The notes beneath the pieces were generated by a model that saw only the letters and a list, made by a program, of their open reading frames with translations, was not told where the DNA came from and did not search any database. A program made the translations under genes and the position numbers. Shown in pieces: positions 6,904 through 13,789 of a stretch of DNA of 15,088 nucleotides; position 1 is the stretch's first letter, and each line of letters starts with the position of its first letter. Origin of the DNA: Candidatus Bathyarchaeota archaeon BA1 (GTDB taxonomy: Archaea; Thermoproteota; Bathyarchaeia; Bathyarchaeales; Bathyarchaeaceae); NCBI GenBank assembly GCA_001399805.1, contig LIHJ01000006.1, positions 9,812 to 24,899 of the forward strand, read 5' to 3'.

Positions 6904-7341
6904 ATGCCGCATAAACTTCGGAAAACCCGGAAGATGCGTGGCTCCAGAACCCATGGCTACGGCCAGGTCGGGCAACATCGGAAGAAAGGTGGGAAGGGGC
7001 TGCGGCGGGCGGGACGCCACAAACACCTATGGACGCATGTGATAAAGTATGAGCCCAACTACTTCGGGAAGAGGGGTTTCAAGCCGTCAAGAAGCCTAGG
7101 AAAGGAAATTAACGTCATAAACGTGGGGGATCTGGAGGGCCTGGCCGAGAGGCTGGCCATAGAGGGAAGGCTGGAGATGAGAGGAGGAAAAGCCCTCATA
7201 GACCTCGATAAGCTGGGATACGACAAGCTTTTGGGGGAGGGAAACGTCACCAAGCCCATCCTCGTCAAGGTCACATCCCTCTCCGAGGGCGCGGCCAAGA
7301 AGATAGAGGAGGCGGGGGGGCAGGTCCTGAAGGAAAATTAA
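6904..7341 (+). CDS. rpl15: 50S ribosomal protein L15 (uL15)
   Basis: uL15 is a large-subunit protein with a long basic N-terminal extension deep in the 23S rRNA. The 145-residue product shows KLRKTRKMRGSRTHGYGQVGQH (key block), the glycine/lysine-rich stretch GGKGLRRAGRHKHLW, and the C-terminal fold ending KVTSLSEGAAKKIEEAGG. The ATG at 6904 gives the usual archaeal beginning MPHKLRKTRK. It resumes the ribosomal operon 88 bases after hsp20. An A/T-rich stretch (CATAAATTAT, 6868-6877) about 30 bases upstream could be a promoter restarting transcription after the inserted genes, but this is uncertain. Confidence 0.95.
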   Translation: MPHKLRKTRKMRGSRTHGYGQVGQHRKKGGKGLRRAGRHKHLWTHVIKYEPNYFGKRGFKPSRSLGKEINVINVGDLEGLAERLAIEGRLEMRGGKALIDLDKLGYDKLLGEGNVTKPILVKVTSLSEGAAKKIEEAGGQVLKEN

Positions 7342-7383
7342 TTACCATGATTTGCCTTACAGATGAGATGTGGAGTGAGGCAG

Positions 7384-8805
7384 ATGGCGGGCAGATTCCT
7401 TGGATTGTTTAAGCCCCTTTCAAGGTTTACGCCCGAGGTTAAACCCCCCGAGCATAGAGTAGGTTTCAATGAAAAGCTGTTTTGGACGGCCGTGGCCCTT
7501 GCCCTCTACCTCATCATGTGTGAGATCCCGCTCTACGGTATTGGGCTGGGTGGGGAGGACCCCTTCCGCTACCTCCGGGTGATCTTCGCCTCAAGTAGGG
7601 GCTCCTTAATGGAGCTGGGGATCGGCCCTATCGTAACCGCGGGCCTCATCCTACAGCTTCTCGCCGGATCAGGGATGGTGGCCTGCGACTTCTCTGCGCC
7701 GGAGGATCGGTCGCTTTTCACTTGCGCCAGCAAAATCTTCACACTGATCCTGATTGGGGTCCAGGCCTCCGCTTATCTGATTGGGGGGGTTTACGGGACT
7801 ATGGATCCAAGGGCGTCCATTGTCATCTTCATGGAGCTTATGGCTGCTGGTCTTGTGCTCATGCTTCTGGATGAGATGTTGCAGAAGGGCTGGGGGATGG
7901 GAAGTGGGATCAGCCTCTTCATCGTGGCGGGTGTGGCTCAGCACATCTTGTGGCAGAGCTTGGCTCCCACGCCGCCTATGGACGATGGGAAAAGCTATGG
8001 AGCATTCGTTGCGCTCTTTCAAACCCTCATGAATCGCGAGTCCCTGTGGAATGCCTTCATTAGGGAGGGGGACCTCCCCGCCATGCTGGGTTTTGTCACA
8101 ACGCTATCCGTTTTTCTTATCGTGATCTACGTCGAGGGGTTGAGGGTGGAGCTTCCCGTCGCCTACGCCCGCTATCGGGGATTTCGCGGGCGATACCCCA
8201 TTAAACTCCTGTATGTTTCCAACCTACCCGTGATCTTCGCCTCGGCGCTCTTCGCCAACGTGTACTTTTTTTCGCAGCTCCTTTGGAACACTTACAACCC
8301 AGATAACACCAACTTTTGGCTTAACCTCCTCGGCAGCTATAAGAGGGGGGAGAGAGGTCTCGAACCCATGGGTGGCCTCGTATACTATATGATTGCCCCA
8401 CAAAACCTTTCAGGTGTTTTGCATGACCCAATCCGAGCGTTCATATTCACAGGCATTATGGTTTCATTTTGCGTTGTCTTTTCGCTCACATGGCTCGAGG
8501 TGGGCGGTTTGGGCCCAAGAACCGTGGCAAAGCAGCTCGTGGACTCCGGGATGCAGATCCCTGGATTTCGAAGGTCTGATAAACCCATTGAGTCGCTTCT
8601 TAAACGCTACATCCCCACGGTTACGGTGTTGGGGGGCTTCATCGTCGGGTTGATCGCCGCAGTCGCAGACTTCTTCGGGGTTTTTGGGTCAGGAATGGGC
8701 GTCCTGTTATCTGTGGGCATCCTGTACCAATATTATCAGCTTCTGATGCAGGAGCGTGTTGCGGAGATGTATCCCGCCTTCCGCCGTCTTTTTGGAGGAC
8801 GATGA
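7384..8805 (+). CDS. secY: Preprotein translocase subunit SecY (Sec61 alpha)
   Basis: SecY is the pore of the Sec protein-conducting channel in the cytoplasmic membrane. The 473-residue product has the ten-helix architecture: TM1 about residues 32-52 (LALYLIMCEIPLYGIG), the plug region after it, TM2 with IGPIVTAGLILQLLAGS near 80-96, and later helices containing YVEGLRVELPVAYARYRG and QIPGFRRSDKPIESLLKRYIP. These are archaeal/eukaryotic-type motifs. ATG at 7384 is preferred because relatives start just before FKPLSRF and GGAGTGAGG at 7372-7380 lies upstream; an in-frame ATG at 7363 would add seven residues. It follows rpl15 as usual. The gene normally next, adkA, is only a relic. Confidence 0.96.
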   Translation: MAGRFLGLFKPLSRFTPEVKPPEHRVGFNEKLFWTAVALALYLIMCEIPLYGIGLGGEDPFRYLRVIFASSRGSLMELGIGPIVTAGLILQLLAGSGMVACDFSAPEDRSLFTCASKIFTLILIGVQASAYLIGGVYGTMDPRASIVIFMELMAAGLVLMLLDEMLQKGWGMGSGISLFIVAGVAQHILWQSLAPTPPMDDGKSYGAFVALFQTLMNRESLWNAFIREGDLPAMLGFVTTLSVFLIVIYVEGLRVELPVAYARYRGFRGRYPIKLLYVSNLPVIFASALFANVYFFSQLLWNTYNPDNTNFWLNLLGSYKRGERGLEPMGGLVYYMIAPQNLSGVLHDPIRAFIFTGIMVSFCVVFSLTWLEVGGLGPRTVAKQLVDSGMQIPGFRRSDKPIESLLKRYIPTVTVLGGFIVGLIAAVADFFGVFGSGMGVLLSVGILYQYYQLLMQERVAEMYPAFRRLFGGR

Positions 8806-8953
8806 TTGGTCAGGGTTATTGCCGTCACAGTCATCCCGGGAACGAGCAAAACCACCTATACCGCGCGACCCTCAGGCGAAGAAGATATACACGTCAGTGA
8901 AAATCATTAAGAACCTGAATGGTGGACAAGTTAATGCAGCACGGAGATCCTAA
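8806..8953 (+). pseudogene. adkA: Relic of archaeal adenylate kinase with large internal deletion
   Basis: Translation from TTG 8806 directly after the secY stop reads LVRVIAVTVIPGTSKTTY, closely matching the AdkA N-terminus (consensus VIAVTGIPG.GKTT). Two P-loop glycines are changed (G to V and G to S). The frame then becomes unrelated and stops at 8910. In another frame, codons from about 8894 to the TAA at 8951-8953 read SVKIIKNLNGGQVNAARRS, resembling the AdkA C-terminus (SVK.V.N.EGD...AA). Intact AdkA is about 190 residues, so some 150 codons are gone and the two ends are out of frame. The position between secY and the EMC3-like gene is the usual adkA slot. It cannot encode a functional kinase. 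Confidence 0.8.
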
Positions 8954-8974
8954 AATTGTTGGGTGGATGACCAC

Positions 8975-9484
8975 ATGACATCATCAGATTGGTTGGCGCC
9001 GTTTAGCGAGCCTCCAGCTTCAACTCTCTTCATTCTATTCATTTGTGTGCTTATATCATTCGCAGTTTCCCTCGCCAACCGCTTTCTCATCAACAGGGAA
9101 CAGGTTGCCGCTTGGAGGCGGGAGATCGCCGCTTGGAATGCCGACCTCAACAAGGCAAAGCGCACAGGCGATAAGAGGCTCATGGCTAAGGTTGAGAGGA
9201 GGAAGCCTGCCATCATGAAGATGCAGGCACAGATGGCTTCACAGTCAATGAAGGTGACGGGGATCTTCTTTGTCCCCTTCCTCCTCATCTGGCTTTTCCT
9301 GACGGGAAGAATTCTCGTCTGGCAACTCTTTACCACCCCCTTCACCTTCGGTAAGATCGTGGCGTATCTCCCATGGTTTGGTGGGACCCTCCCACTGGAT
9401 TTTTCTTTATGGTACATCATCTGTTCCTTCCTATTCTCAACCCTCTTCTCCCGCATACTTGGCGTGACAACGGAGAGCGAGTAG
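8975..9484 (+). CDS. EMC3/TMCO1-like (DUF106) membrane protein of the Oxa1 superfamily
   Basis: This 169-residue membrane protein belongs to the archaeal DUF106/EMC3-TMCO1 group, remote relatives of the YidC/Oxa1 insertases that help place proteins in the membrane. Three hydrophobic segments lie at about 17-36, 93-112 and 144-162. Between the first two is a charged helical hairpin (residues 40-90, rich in Arg, Lys and Ala, with MKMQAQMASQSMKV). This is the expected layout. ATG at 8975 is chosen because GGGTGG at 8961-8966 is well spaced; GTG at 8963 would add four residues. The gene commonly lies between secY/adkA and rpl34e in archaea, consistent with co-function with SecY. Confidence 0.88.
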   Translation: MTSSDWLAPFSEPPASTLFILFICVLISFAVSLANRFLINREQVAAWRREIAAWNADLNKAKRTGDKRLMAKVERRKPAIMKMQAQMASQSMKVTGIFFVPFLLIWLFLTGRILVWQLFTTPFTFGKIVAYLPWFGGTLPLDFSLWYIICSFLFSTLFSRILGVTTESE

Positions 9485-9754
9485 ATGCCCAAGCCCTCCC
9501 AACGAACAAGAAGCATGAAACGGCAAGCCCTTCGATTGCCTGGAGGCAGCACTAAAACCCATTATAAGAAGAGGAAGACAGGCGTTTCCCATTGCACCCG
9601 ATGTGGTCGGTTAATATCGGGGGTTCCGAGCCTGTCATCATCAGGGCTTCATAAACTTCCCTCAAGCCAGAGGAGGCCGATGCGTATGTATGGCGGTCAA
9701 CTTTGTCACACCTGCCTACAAGAGTTGCTGAAACAGGCGGTAAGGAGCACCTAG
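9485..9754 (+). CDS. rpl34e: 50S ribosomal protein L34e (eL34)
   Basis: eL34 is an archaeal/eukaryotic zinc-binding large-subunit protein. The 89-residue product has the start PKPSQRTRSMKR, LPGGSTKTHYKKRK, paired cysteines at residues 37/40 (CTRC) and 74/77 (CHTC), and LPSSQRRPMRMYGGQLC (key block) before the second pair. The ATG directly follows the stop of the EMC3-like gene, with GGAGAG about ten bases upstream. It is followed one base later by cmk, the usual archaeal order. Confidence 0.95.
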   Translation: MPKPSQRTRSMKRQALRLPGGSTKTHYKKRKTGVSHCTRCGRLISGVPSLSSSGLHKLPSSQRRPMRMYGGQLCHTCLQELLKQAVRST

Positions 9755-9755
9755 C

Positions 9756-10379
9756 ATGGTCAAAAGGAAGCACGAGCGAAAGATGGTGATCTGCGTGGCT
9801 GGGATGACGGGATGCGGAAAGAGCACGGTGGCGAGGAGGCTGGCAGATCGGTATGGGCTTACACACCTTTCTGGCGGAAATGCCTTGAAAAGCTTAGCTG
9901 TCAAAATGGGATACAAATCGTGTGAGAAGGGTTGGTGGGAAACCGAGGAGGGGATGAGGTTTCTTCAGCAAAGAATGGGTGATCCCCAATTCGATAAAAA
10001 GGTGGATGAGGAGCTGATGAGACAGGCGAGGTTGGGAAGCGCAGTTCTTGACAGCTGGACCATGCCCTGGCTGTTGAAGGAAGGCTTCAAGGTTTGGTTG
10101 GAGGCTTCCCCTGATGTTAGAGCCAGGCGGATCGCCAAAAGGAACGGCATAAGTCCCGAAGAGGCTCTCAACATCCTGAGGGAAAAGGACGAAAAAACCG
10201 GAACCATCTACAAGAACCTTTACGGCTTCGATCTGGGAGAGGACTTCTCACCCTTCCACCTGATCCTTGACACCAACGACCTCACCAGCGAAGAGGTCTT
10301 CCAAACCCTATGCACGGTGATCAACCGCCTTATGTTGAGGAAGCCCAAAACTACATGCCCCAAGTCGATGAGGTTATAA
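9756..10379 (+). CDS. cmk: Cytidylate kinase, archaeal type
   Basis: Cytidylate kinase phosphorylates CMP/dCMP with ATP in pyrimidine nucleotide metabolism. The 207-residue product has a good Walker A P-loop at residues 16-23 (GMTGCGKS), then ARRLADRYGL.HLSGGNALKSLA, LDSWTMPWLL, and a LID-like region VRARRIAKRNGISPEEAL (key block) with DEKTGTIYKNLYGFDL after it. This pattern fits the archaeal Cmk family usually found between rpl34e and rpl14e. ATG at 9756 has GGAG at 9743-9746; an ATG at 9783 (MVICVAGMTG) would remove a nine-residue basic extension. With adkA lost nearby, this is the only intact nucleoside monophosphate kinase in the window. Confidence 0.92.
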   Translation: MVKRKHERKMVICVAGMTGCGKSTVARRLADRYGLTHLSGGNALKSLAVKMGYKSCEKGWWETEEGMRFLQQRMGDPQFDKKVDEELMRQARLGSAVLDSWTMPWLLKEGFKVWLEASPDVRARRIAKRNGISPEEALNILREKDEKTGTIYKNLYGFDLGEDFSPFHLILDTNDLTSEEVFQTLCTVINRLMLRKPKTTCPKSMRL

Positions 10380-10419
10380 ATGGGAGTCAAGATCTTTCAG
10401 AAGTCAAGGAGGGCTATTG

Positions 10420-10698
10420 TTGCCTGCGATTGAGGTTGGGAGGATCTGCGTGAAAATAGCGGGTCGGGAGGCCGGGAGGAAGTGCGTGATCGTGGGCGTC
10501 ATCGATAAAAACTTCGTCCTCATCACTGGCCCTAAAAAGGTGAATGGCGTGAGACGTAGGCGGGTCAACATCAATCATGTGGAACCAACTGAGCGAAAGA
10601 TCACCATAAAGCGGGGGGACAGCGACGAGAAGATCGTAAAGGCGATCGACAAAGAAACACTCAATTACCTACAACAGAATGTTAAAGCAAAATTATGA
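10420..10698 (+). CDS. rpl14e: 50S ribosomal protein L14e (eL14)
   Basis: eL14 is an archaeal/eukaryotic large-subunit protein with a KOW-type SH3 fold. The 92-residue product begins PAIEVGRICVKIAGREAGRKC (key block) and contains VLITGPKKVNGVRRRRVNINHVEPT (key block), characteristic of the family. TTG at 10420 is preferred over the adjacent in-frame TTG at 10417: it gives the family start MPAIEVGR and stands six bases after AGGAGGG (10407-10413). In many archaea cbf5/truB follows; here the ribosomal cluster ends. Confidence 0.94.
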   Translation: MPAIEVGRICVKIAGREAGRKCVIVGVIDKNFVLITGPKKVNGVRRRRVNINHVEPTERKITIKRGDSDEKIVKAIDKETLNYLQQNVKAKL

Positions 10699-10740
10699 TT
10701 AATGAGTGTATGAGTTCAGCGATTTTCGAATACCGGCCAT

Positions 10741-10770
10741 CATTGTTTTAAACGCAACATTGTTGTAAAC
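10741..10770. repeat. Tandem 13-base direct repeat CATTGTT[T/G]TAAAC
   Basis: CATTGTTTTAAAC (10741-10753) and CATTGTTGTAAAC (10758-10770) match at 12 of 13 positions with a 17-base period, separated by GCAA. They lie in the A/T-rich gap between rpl14e and the acylase fragment. They could be a regulator binding site or part of a T-rich termination region; no function can be assigned from sequence alone. Confidence 0.55.
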
Positions 10771-10829
10771 CATATCTACCTTAACCTAATTATTTTTGTA
10801 AGAAGAGAGTATTTAAGGCGGGTTTATGG

Positions 10830-11268
10830 ATGAGGAAGAGGCCAATAATCGGGCTTACGGTTTCAATTGCCATCACCGTGCTAACACCGTATTTCATGTA
10901 TCCGTATTATGAGCTCCTAAACCCGGTTAGGGGGGATGTGGACAGCACCATTGAGGGCGGAACACCAATCAAAGGTAGGAATCACCTTGGTTGGTTTAAA
11001 GGACACGGTGGAGGTTTGTAGGGACAGCTGGGGTGTCCCACATCTATACGCGGAGAATGAGGAGGACCTGTTTTATGCATTTGGATATGTGCAGGCTCAG
11101 GACCGCCTCTGGCAGATGGACTTTCAGCTGAGGGTGGCGGAGGGAAAACTTGCTGAGGTGCTTGGCGAAGACCTCTACGGAACCGACCTCTTCTTCCGTG
11201 TGGTGGGTTTGGCCAGGGCGAACATTTATGGGTTAAACGAAGTTCTTGAAGAGTGCACTATCCGCTAA
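10830..11268 (+). pseudogene. Penicillin acylase-family (Ntn hydrolase) pseudogene, N-terminal fragment
   Basis: An ATG at 10830 opens a frame with a hydrophobic signal-anchor (RKRPIIGLTVSIAITVL, key block) that stops at 11021. A second frame, read from about 10975, contains GLKDTVEVCRDSWGVPHLYAE (key block) and FYAFGYVQAQDRLWQMDFQLR, hallmark N-terminal motifs of the penicillin acylase/acyl-homoserine-lactone acylase family. A frameshift around 10955-10985 would join them. The second frame ends at 11268 after about 145 residues in total, whereas intact enzymes have roughly 700-800. The catalytic N-terminal Ser of the beta chain lies in the missing part. It is thus both frameshifted and truncated, and cannot be active. 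Confidence 0.82.
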
Positions 11269-11381
11269 GTTAAGTTTACTCTTTATTTCATCAATGCAAT
11301 GTTTCACATGCACAATGGTTTTGGTCAGGGGCTTCATGGCGTCTAAGAGGTTGGCAACCGCCATTGGATAATTGTATGAAA

Positions 11382-11391
11382 TTTATATATA
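11382..11391 (+). promoter_or_regulatory. TATA box of the acyl-CoA ligase gene
   Basis: TTTATATATA is a strong archaeal TATA box, 35-44 bases before the ATG at 11426. It predicts transcription starting near 11411 and a short leader containing GAGGT (11415-11419), a well-placed ribosome binding site. Confidence 0.7.
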
Positions 11392-11425
11392 CTGCATCCG
11401 CCTCTTTTCAAATTGAGGTTATTTT

Positions 11426-13114
11426 ATGGAGAAAAAGCCTTGGCTGAAATTTTGGCCTAAAGGGGTGCATCAATCCATCGAGTATCCTGAAGTCCCACTC
11501 TACGACCTCCTAAGAGCTACAGCAGAGAAGTATCCAAACCACACGGCATTGATCTTTCAAGACAATAAAATCAGCTATAAGGAGCTGGACGTGCTTTCTG
11601 ACAAATTCGCCACTGCCCTCAGCGACATGGGCGTAAAAAAGGGGGATAGGGTTGCCCTCTTCCTCCCCAACATTCCACAATTCGTCATCAGCTATTATGG
11701 TTCCCTGAAGGCTGGGGCAATAGTCACCGCGGTAAGCCCACTATTCAAGGAGAGAGAGCTTGAGTATCAGCTCAACGATTCGGAAGCGGAAACCATCGTG
11801 GCTCTCGACTTGTTCTACCCGACAGTTAAGAATGTCCGAGAGAAAACGAAGCTGAAGAGCATCATTGTAACCAGCATCGCGGAGTATCTGCCTCCACTAA
11901 AGAGGTTTCTGGGCACGTTACTCAAGAAGGTGCCCACATTAAAGGTGGCTCCGGAGCCAGGCGTATACTTCTTCCAAGATCTCCTGGCTAAGTATCCTCC
12001 TCAACCGCCAAAAGTGGAGATCAACCCAAGGGAGGACCTTGTGGCACTGCAGTATACAGGAGGAACAACGGGTGTGCCGAAGGGAGCCATGCTCACCCAC
12101 TACAACCTCGTTTCCAACGCGGTTGCATGTTTTGAGTGGCTTCAAGGTAAAGAAGCGGAGGAAGTGGTCCTTACGGTTCTTCCACTTTTCCATATTTACG
12201 GAATGACCACCTCCATGAATTGCCCAGTCTATATGGCTGGAACCATGGTTCTCGTCCCTCGCTTCGACCCATTAGAGGTTCTTAAGACTATCCATAAACA
12301 TAAGGTGACAGTATTCTGTGGCGTTCCCACGATGTATGCTGTGCTAGTAGCTCGCCCTGACATTGCTAAATATGACATCTCATCAATACGCTTTTGCGTC
12401 TCCGGCGCAGCTCCCCTCCCACCTGAGGTTCAGAAGAAGTTTATGGAATTAAGCGGCGGGGTCTTGGTTGAGGGCTACGGCCTCACCGAATCCTCACCCG
12501 TCACCCACGCCAATCCGCTAGATCGAACGATGAAGACAGTGAAGATAGGGTCGATTGGGTTGCCATGGCCGGATACAGATGCCAAAATCGTCGATGTCAA
12601 GACTGGGAAGAAGTCGATGCCTGTAGGAGAAGTTGGAGAACTTGCGGTGAAGGGTCCGCAGGTTATGAAAGGTTATTGGAAGATGCCGAAGGAAACGAAG
12701 GAAGTTCTCAGAAGGGGATGGCTCTACACGGGCGACATAGGGAAGATGGATGAGGACGGCTACTTCTACATCACCGATCGTAAAAAGGACCTGCTCAAGT
12801 ATAAGGGCTACAGTGTGTATCCAAGGGAGGTCGAAGACGTCATATACGAGCATCCAGGAGTTAAAATATGCGCCGTCGTAGGCAAACCTGACCCTGTCGC
12901 TGGCGAAATCCCTAAGGCGTTCGTTATCCTAAAGGAGGGCGCAACAGCCACTGAGGAAGAGATCATCAACTTTGTGAAGGAGAGGGTGGCTCCCTATAAA
13001 ATGGTGAGGGAGGTGGAGTTCAGGAAGGAGCTGCCCATGACCCTCGTGGGCAAGGTCTTGAGAAGAACCCTCAGAGAGGAAGAGCTCAGAAAGGCAGAGA
13101 CCAGAACCTCGTAG
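11426..13114 (+). CDS. Long/medium-chain acyl-CoA ligase (AMP-forming)
   Basis: This 562-residue protein is an ANL-superfamily acyl-CoA synthetase, activating a carboxylic acid with ATP to an acyl-adenylate and then to acyl-CoA. The P-loop is TGGTTGVPKG at 211-220, the A5 motif is YGLTESSP at 351-358, YTGD is at 434-437, and the hinge region is DRKKDLLKYKGYSVYPREVE at 451-470. The catalytic lysine is K543 in LVGKVLRR. All key residues are present and length is normal. The overall look is closest to long-chain fatty-acid-CoA ligases (FadD-like), but the acid cannot be told from sequence; branched or aromatic acids are possible. It has its own promoter and stands alone after the ribosomal cluster. 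Confidence 0.93.
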   Translation: MEKKPWLKFWPKGVHQSIEYPEVPLYDLLRATAEKYPNHTALIFQDNKISYKELDVLSDKFATALSDMGVKKGDRVALFLPNIPQFVISYYGSLKAGAIVTAVSPLFKERELEYQLNDSEAETIVALDLFYPTVKNVREKTKLKSIIVTSIAEYLPPLKRFLGTLLKKVPTLKVAPEPGVYFFQDLLAKYPPQPPKVEINPREDLVALQYTGGTTGVPKGAMLTHYNLVSNAVACFEWLQGKEAEEVVLTVLPLFHIYGMTTSMNCPVYMAGTMVLVPRFDPLEVLKTIHKHKVTVFCGVPTMYAVLVARPDIAKYDISSIRFCVSGAAPLPPEVQKKFMELSGGVLVEGYGLTESSPVTHANPLDRTMKTVKIGSIGLPWPDTDAKIVDVKTGKKSMPVGEVGELAVKGPQVMKGYWKMPKETKEVLRRGWLYTGDIGKMDEDGYFYITDRKKDLLKYKGYSVYPREVEDVIYEHPGVKICAVVGKPDPVAGEIPKAFVILKEGATATEEEIINFVKERVAPYKMVREVEFRKELPMTLVGKVLRRTLREEELRKAETRTS

Positions 13115-13125
13115 ATGAATCCGCT

Positions 13126-13145
13126 ATTTCCCCTTTTTCCTGTTT
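13126..13145 (+). terminator. T-rich terminator after the acyl-CoA ligase
   Basis: Pyrimidine-rich sequence with runs of three, five and three T's (TTTCCCCTTTTTCCTGTTTC) starts 12 bases after the ligase stop codon. This is the usual form of an archaeal intrinsic terminator. Confidence 0.4.
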
Positions 13146-13175
13146 CAATATGGGGCTTTGGTCAGTAAAACCATT

Positions 13176-13193
13176 AGCCTATGGCTATAGGCT
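13176..13193. other. Short perfect hairpin
   Basis: AGCCTAT, a GGCT loop, and ATAGGCT form a 7-bp perfect stem with a four-base loop, 61 bases after the ligase stop. It is not followed by a T-run, so it is not a typical terminator. It could stabilise the 3' end of the ligase transcript or be a protein-binding palindrome. Confidence 0.4.
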
Positions 13194-13423
13194 CGTATCT
13201 ATACCCCCTACGTTTTCTGTTCTTGAGATGGATAGTGAGAACGCTGGATTCTGACTTAAACTTGGAGAGTGTGTGCGCGGGTTGGGATAGCCCCTCTATT
13301 TGGAGCCAAATATGCTGCGAGTATCCTGCTGGGGCTTGCCGATCCCAAGCCCTTGTCTGATAATGGTTGGTGGTAGGGGCGAGGCTTTGATGGACTTAAG
13401 TGTAAGGAGGATTTTGTGGGTGT

Positions 13424-13463
13424 GTAAACGTTTATATGTATCGTTTACTAACAAACGTAAACG
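13424..13463 (+). promoter_or_regulatory. Promoter and repeated operator half-sites of the UPF0175/DUF3368 pair
   Basis: A TATA box (TTTATATG, 13431-13438) is embedded among copies of the hexamer TAAACG or its complement CGTTTA: 13425-13430, 13429-13434 (together the 10-bp palindrome TAAACGTTTA), 13442-13447 and 13458-13463. The outer copies extend to GTAAACG/CGTTTAC. Such an arrangement of half-sites around the TATA box is what an autoregulatory antitoxin operator looks like. The antitoxin encoded immediately downstream has a ribbon-helix-helix-like N-terminus that could bind it; this link is inferred. Confidence 0.6.
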
Positions 13464-13473
13464 GGCGAAAGCG

Positions 13474-13779
13474 TTGACCGAAATTATCTCTACACGTATC
13501 CCAAGTGAGATGGCAAGGGATCTAAAAGAAATAGAGAAGGAAGAGAAAACCGACCGAGCTACGCTGGTCAGGAGGCTTTTGGCGAGGGCCATAGAGCAGT
13601 GGAAGGTGGAGAGAGCCCTAAGGCTCTATCGGGAGGGGAAAGTGACGTTGTGGCGTGCGGCGAGGTTGGGAGGCGTCACCCTGAGGGGGATGATGGATCT
13701 GGCCGCAAAAGAGGGCATACAATTCCGATACGCCGCAAAGGACCTTGAAGAGGATATTAAGGCCGTCCTCACGGAGTAA
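13474..13779 (+). CDS. UPF0175-family antitoxin with ribbon-helix-helix-like N-terminus
   Basis: The 101-residue product has an N-terminal strand and two helices (EIISTRIPSEMARDLKEIEKE, key block; then TDRATLVRRLLARAIEQW), like a ribbon-helix-helix domain. A UPF0175 region follows, with ERALRLYREGKVTLWRAARL (key block) and the helix-turn-helix-like GVTLRGMMDLAAKEGIQFRY. UPF0175 proteins are typically partners of DUF3368 PIN-fold toxins, and such a gene follows here. TTG at 13474 is chosen because it begins just where the family begins and lies 36 bases after the TATA box. The frame is open back to 13300 but that part is not family-like. It probably represses its own promoter through the TAAACG sites. 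Confidence 0.85.
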   Translation: MTEIISTRIPSEMARDLKEIEKEEKTDRATLVRRLLARAIEQWKVERALRLYREGKVTLWRAARLGGVTLRGMMDLAAKEGIQFRYAAKDLEEDIKAVLTE

Positions 13780-13789
13780 AGGGACTCGT

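Larger units (their letters stand above)
13115..13423. other. Intergenic stretch between the ligase and the UPF0175 pair
   Basis: About 310 bases without a convincing gene. It holds a T-rich tract right after the ligase, a short hairpin (13176-13193), and then G/C-rich sequence. A frame with ATG at 13300 runs into the UPF0175 gene, but the part before 13474 (rich in Cys, Trp, Gly and Pro) has no resemblance to the family and lies upstream of the promoter, so I regard it as untranslated. A short open run near 13310-13372 (reading ILLGLADPKPLSDN) might be a gene remnant but is unidentified. Confidence 0.5.

Noticed and set aside
8950..9552. Minus-strand frame of 200 codons opposite the EMC3-like gene
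   Set aside because: The plus-strand gene has the expected membrane segments and operon position; the reverse translation has no recognisable domain.
9552..9866. Minus-strand frames opposite rpl34e and cmk
   Set aside because: Both plus-strand genes are firmly identified by zinc cysteines and Walker A respectively.
13300..13473. N-terminal extension of the UPF0175 antitoxin to the ATG at 13300
   Set aside because: This part lies upstream of the promoter at 13431-13438 and is unlike the family; TTG 13474 gives a normal-length protein.
13296..13592. Minus-strand frame opposite the UPF0175 promoter and gene
   Set aside because: It runs through the TATA box and operator and lacks family resemblance; the plus-strand assignment explains the sequence.
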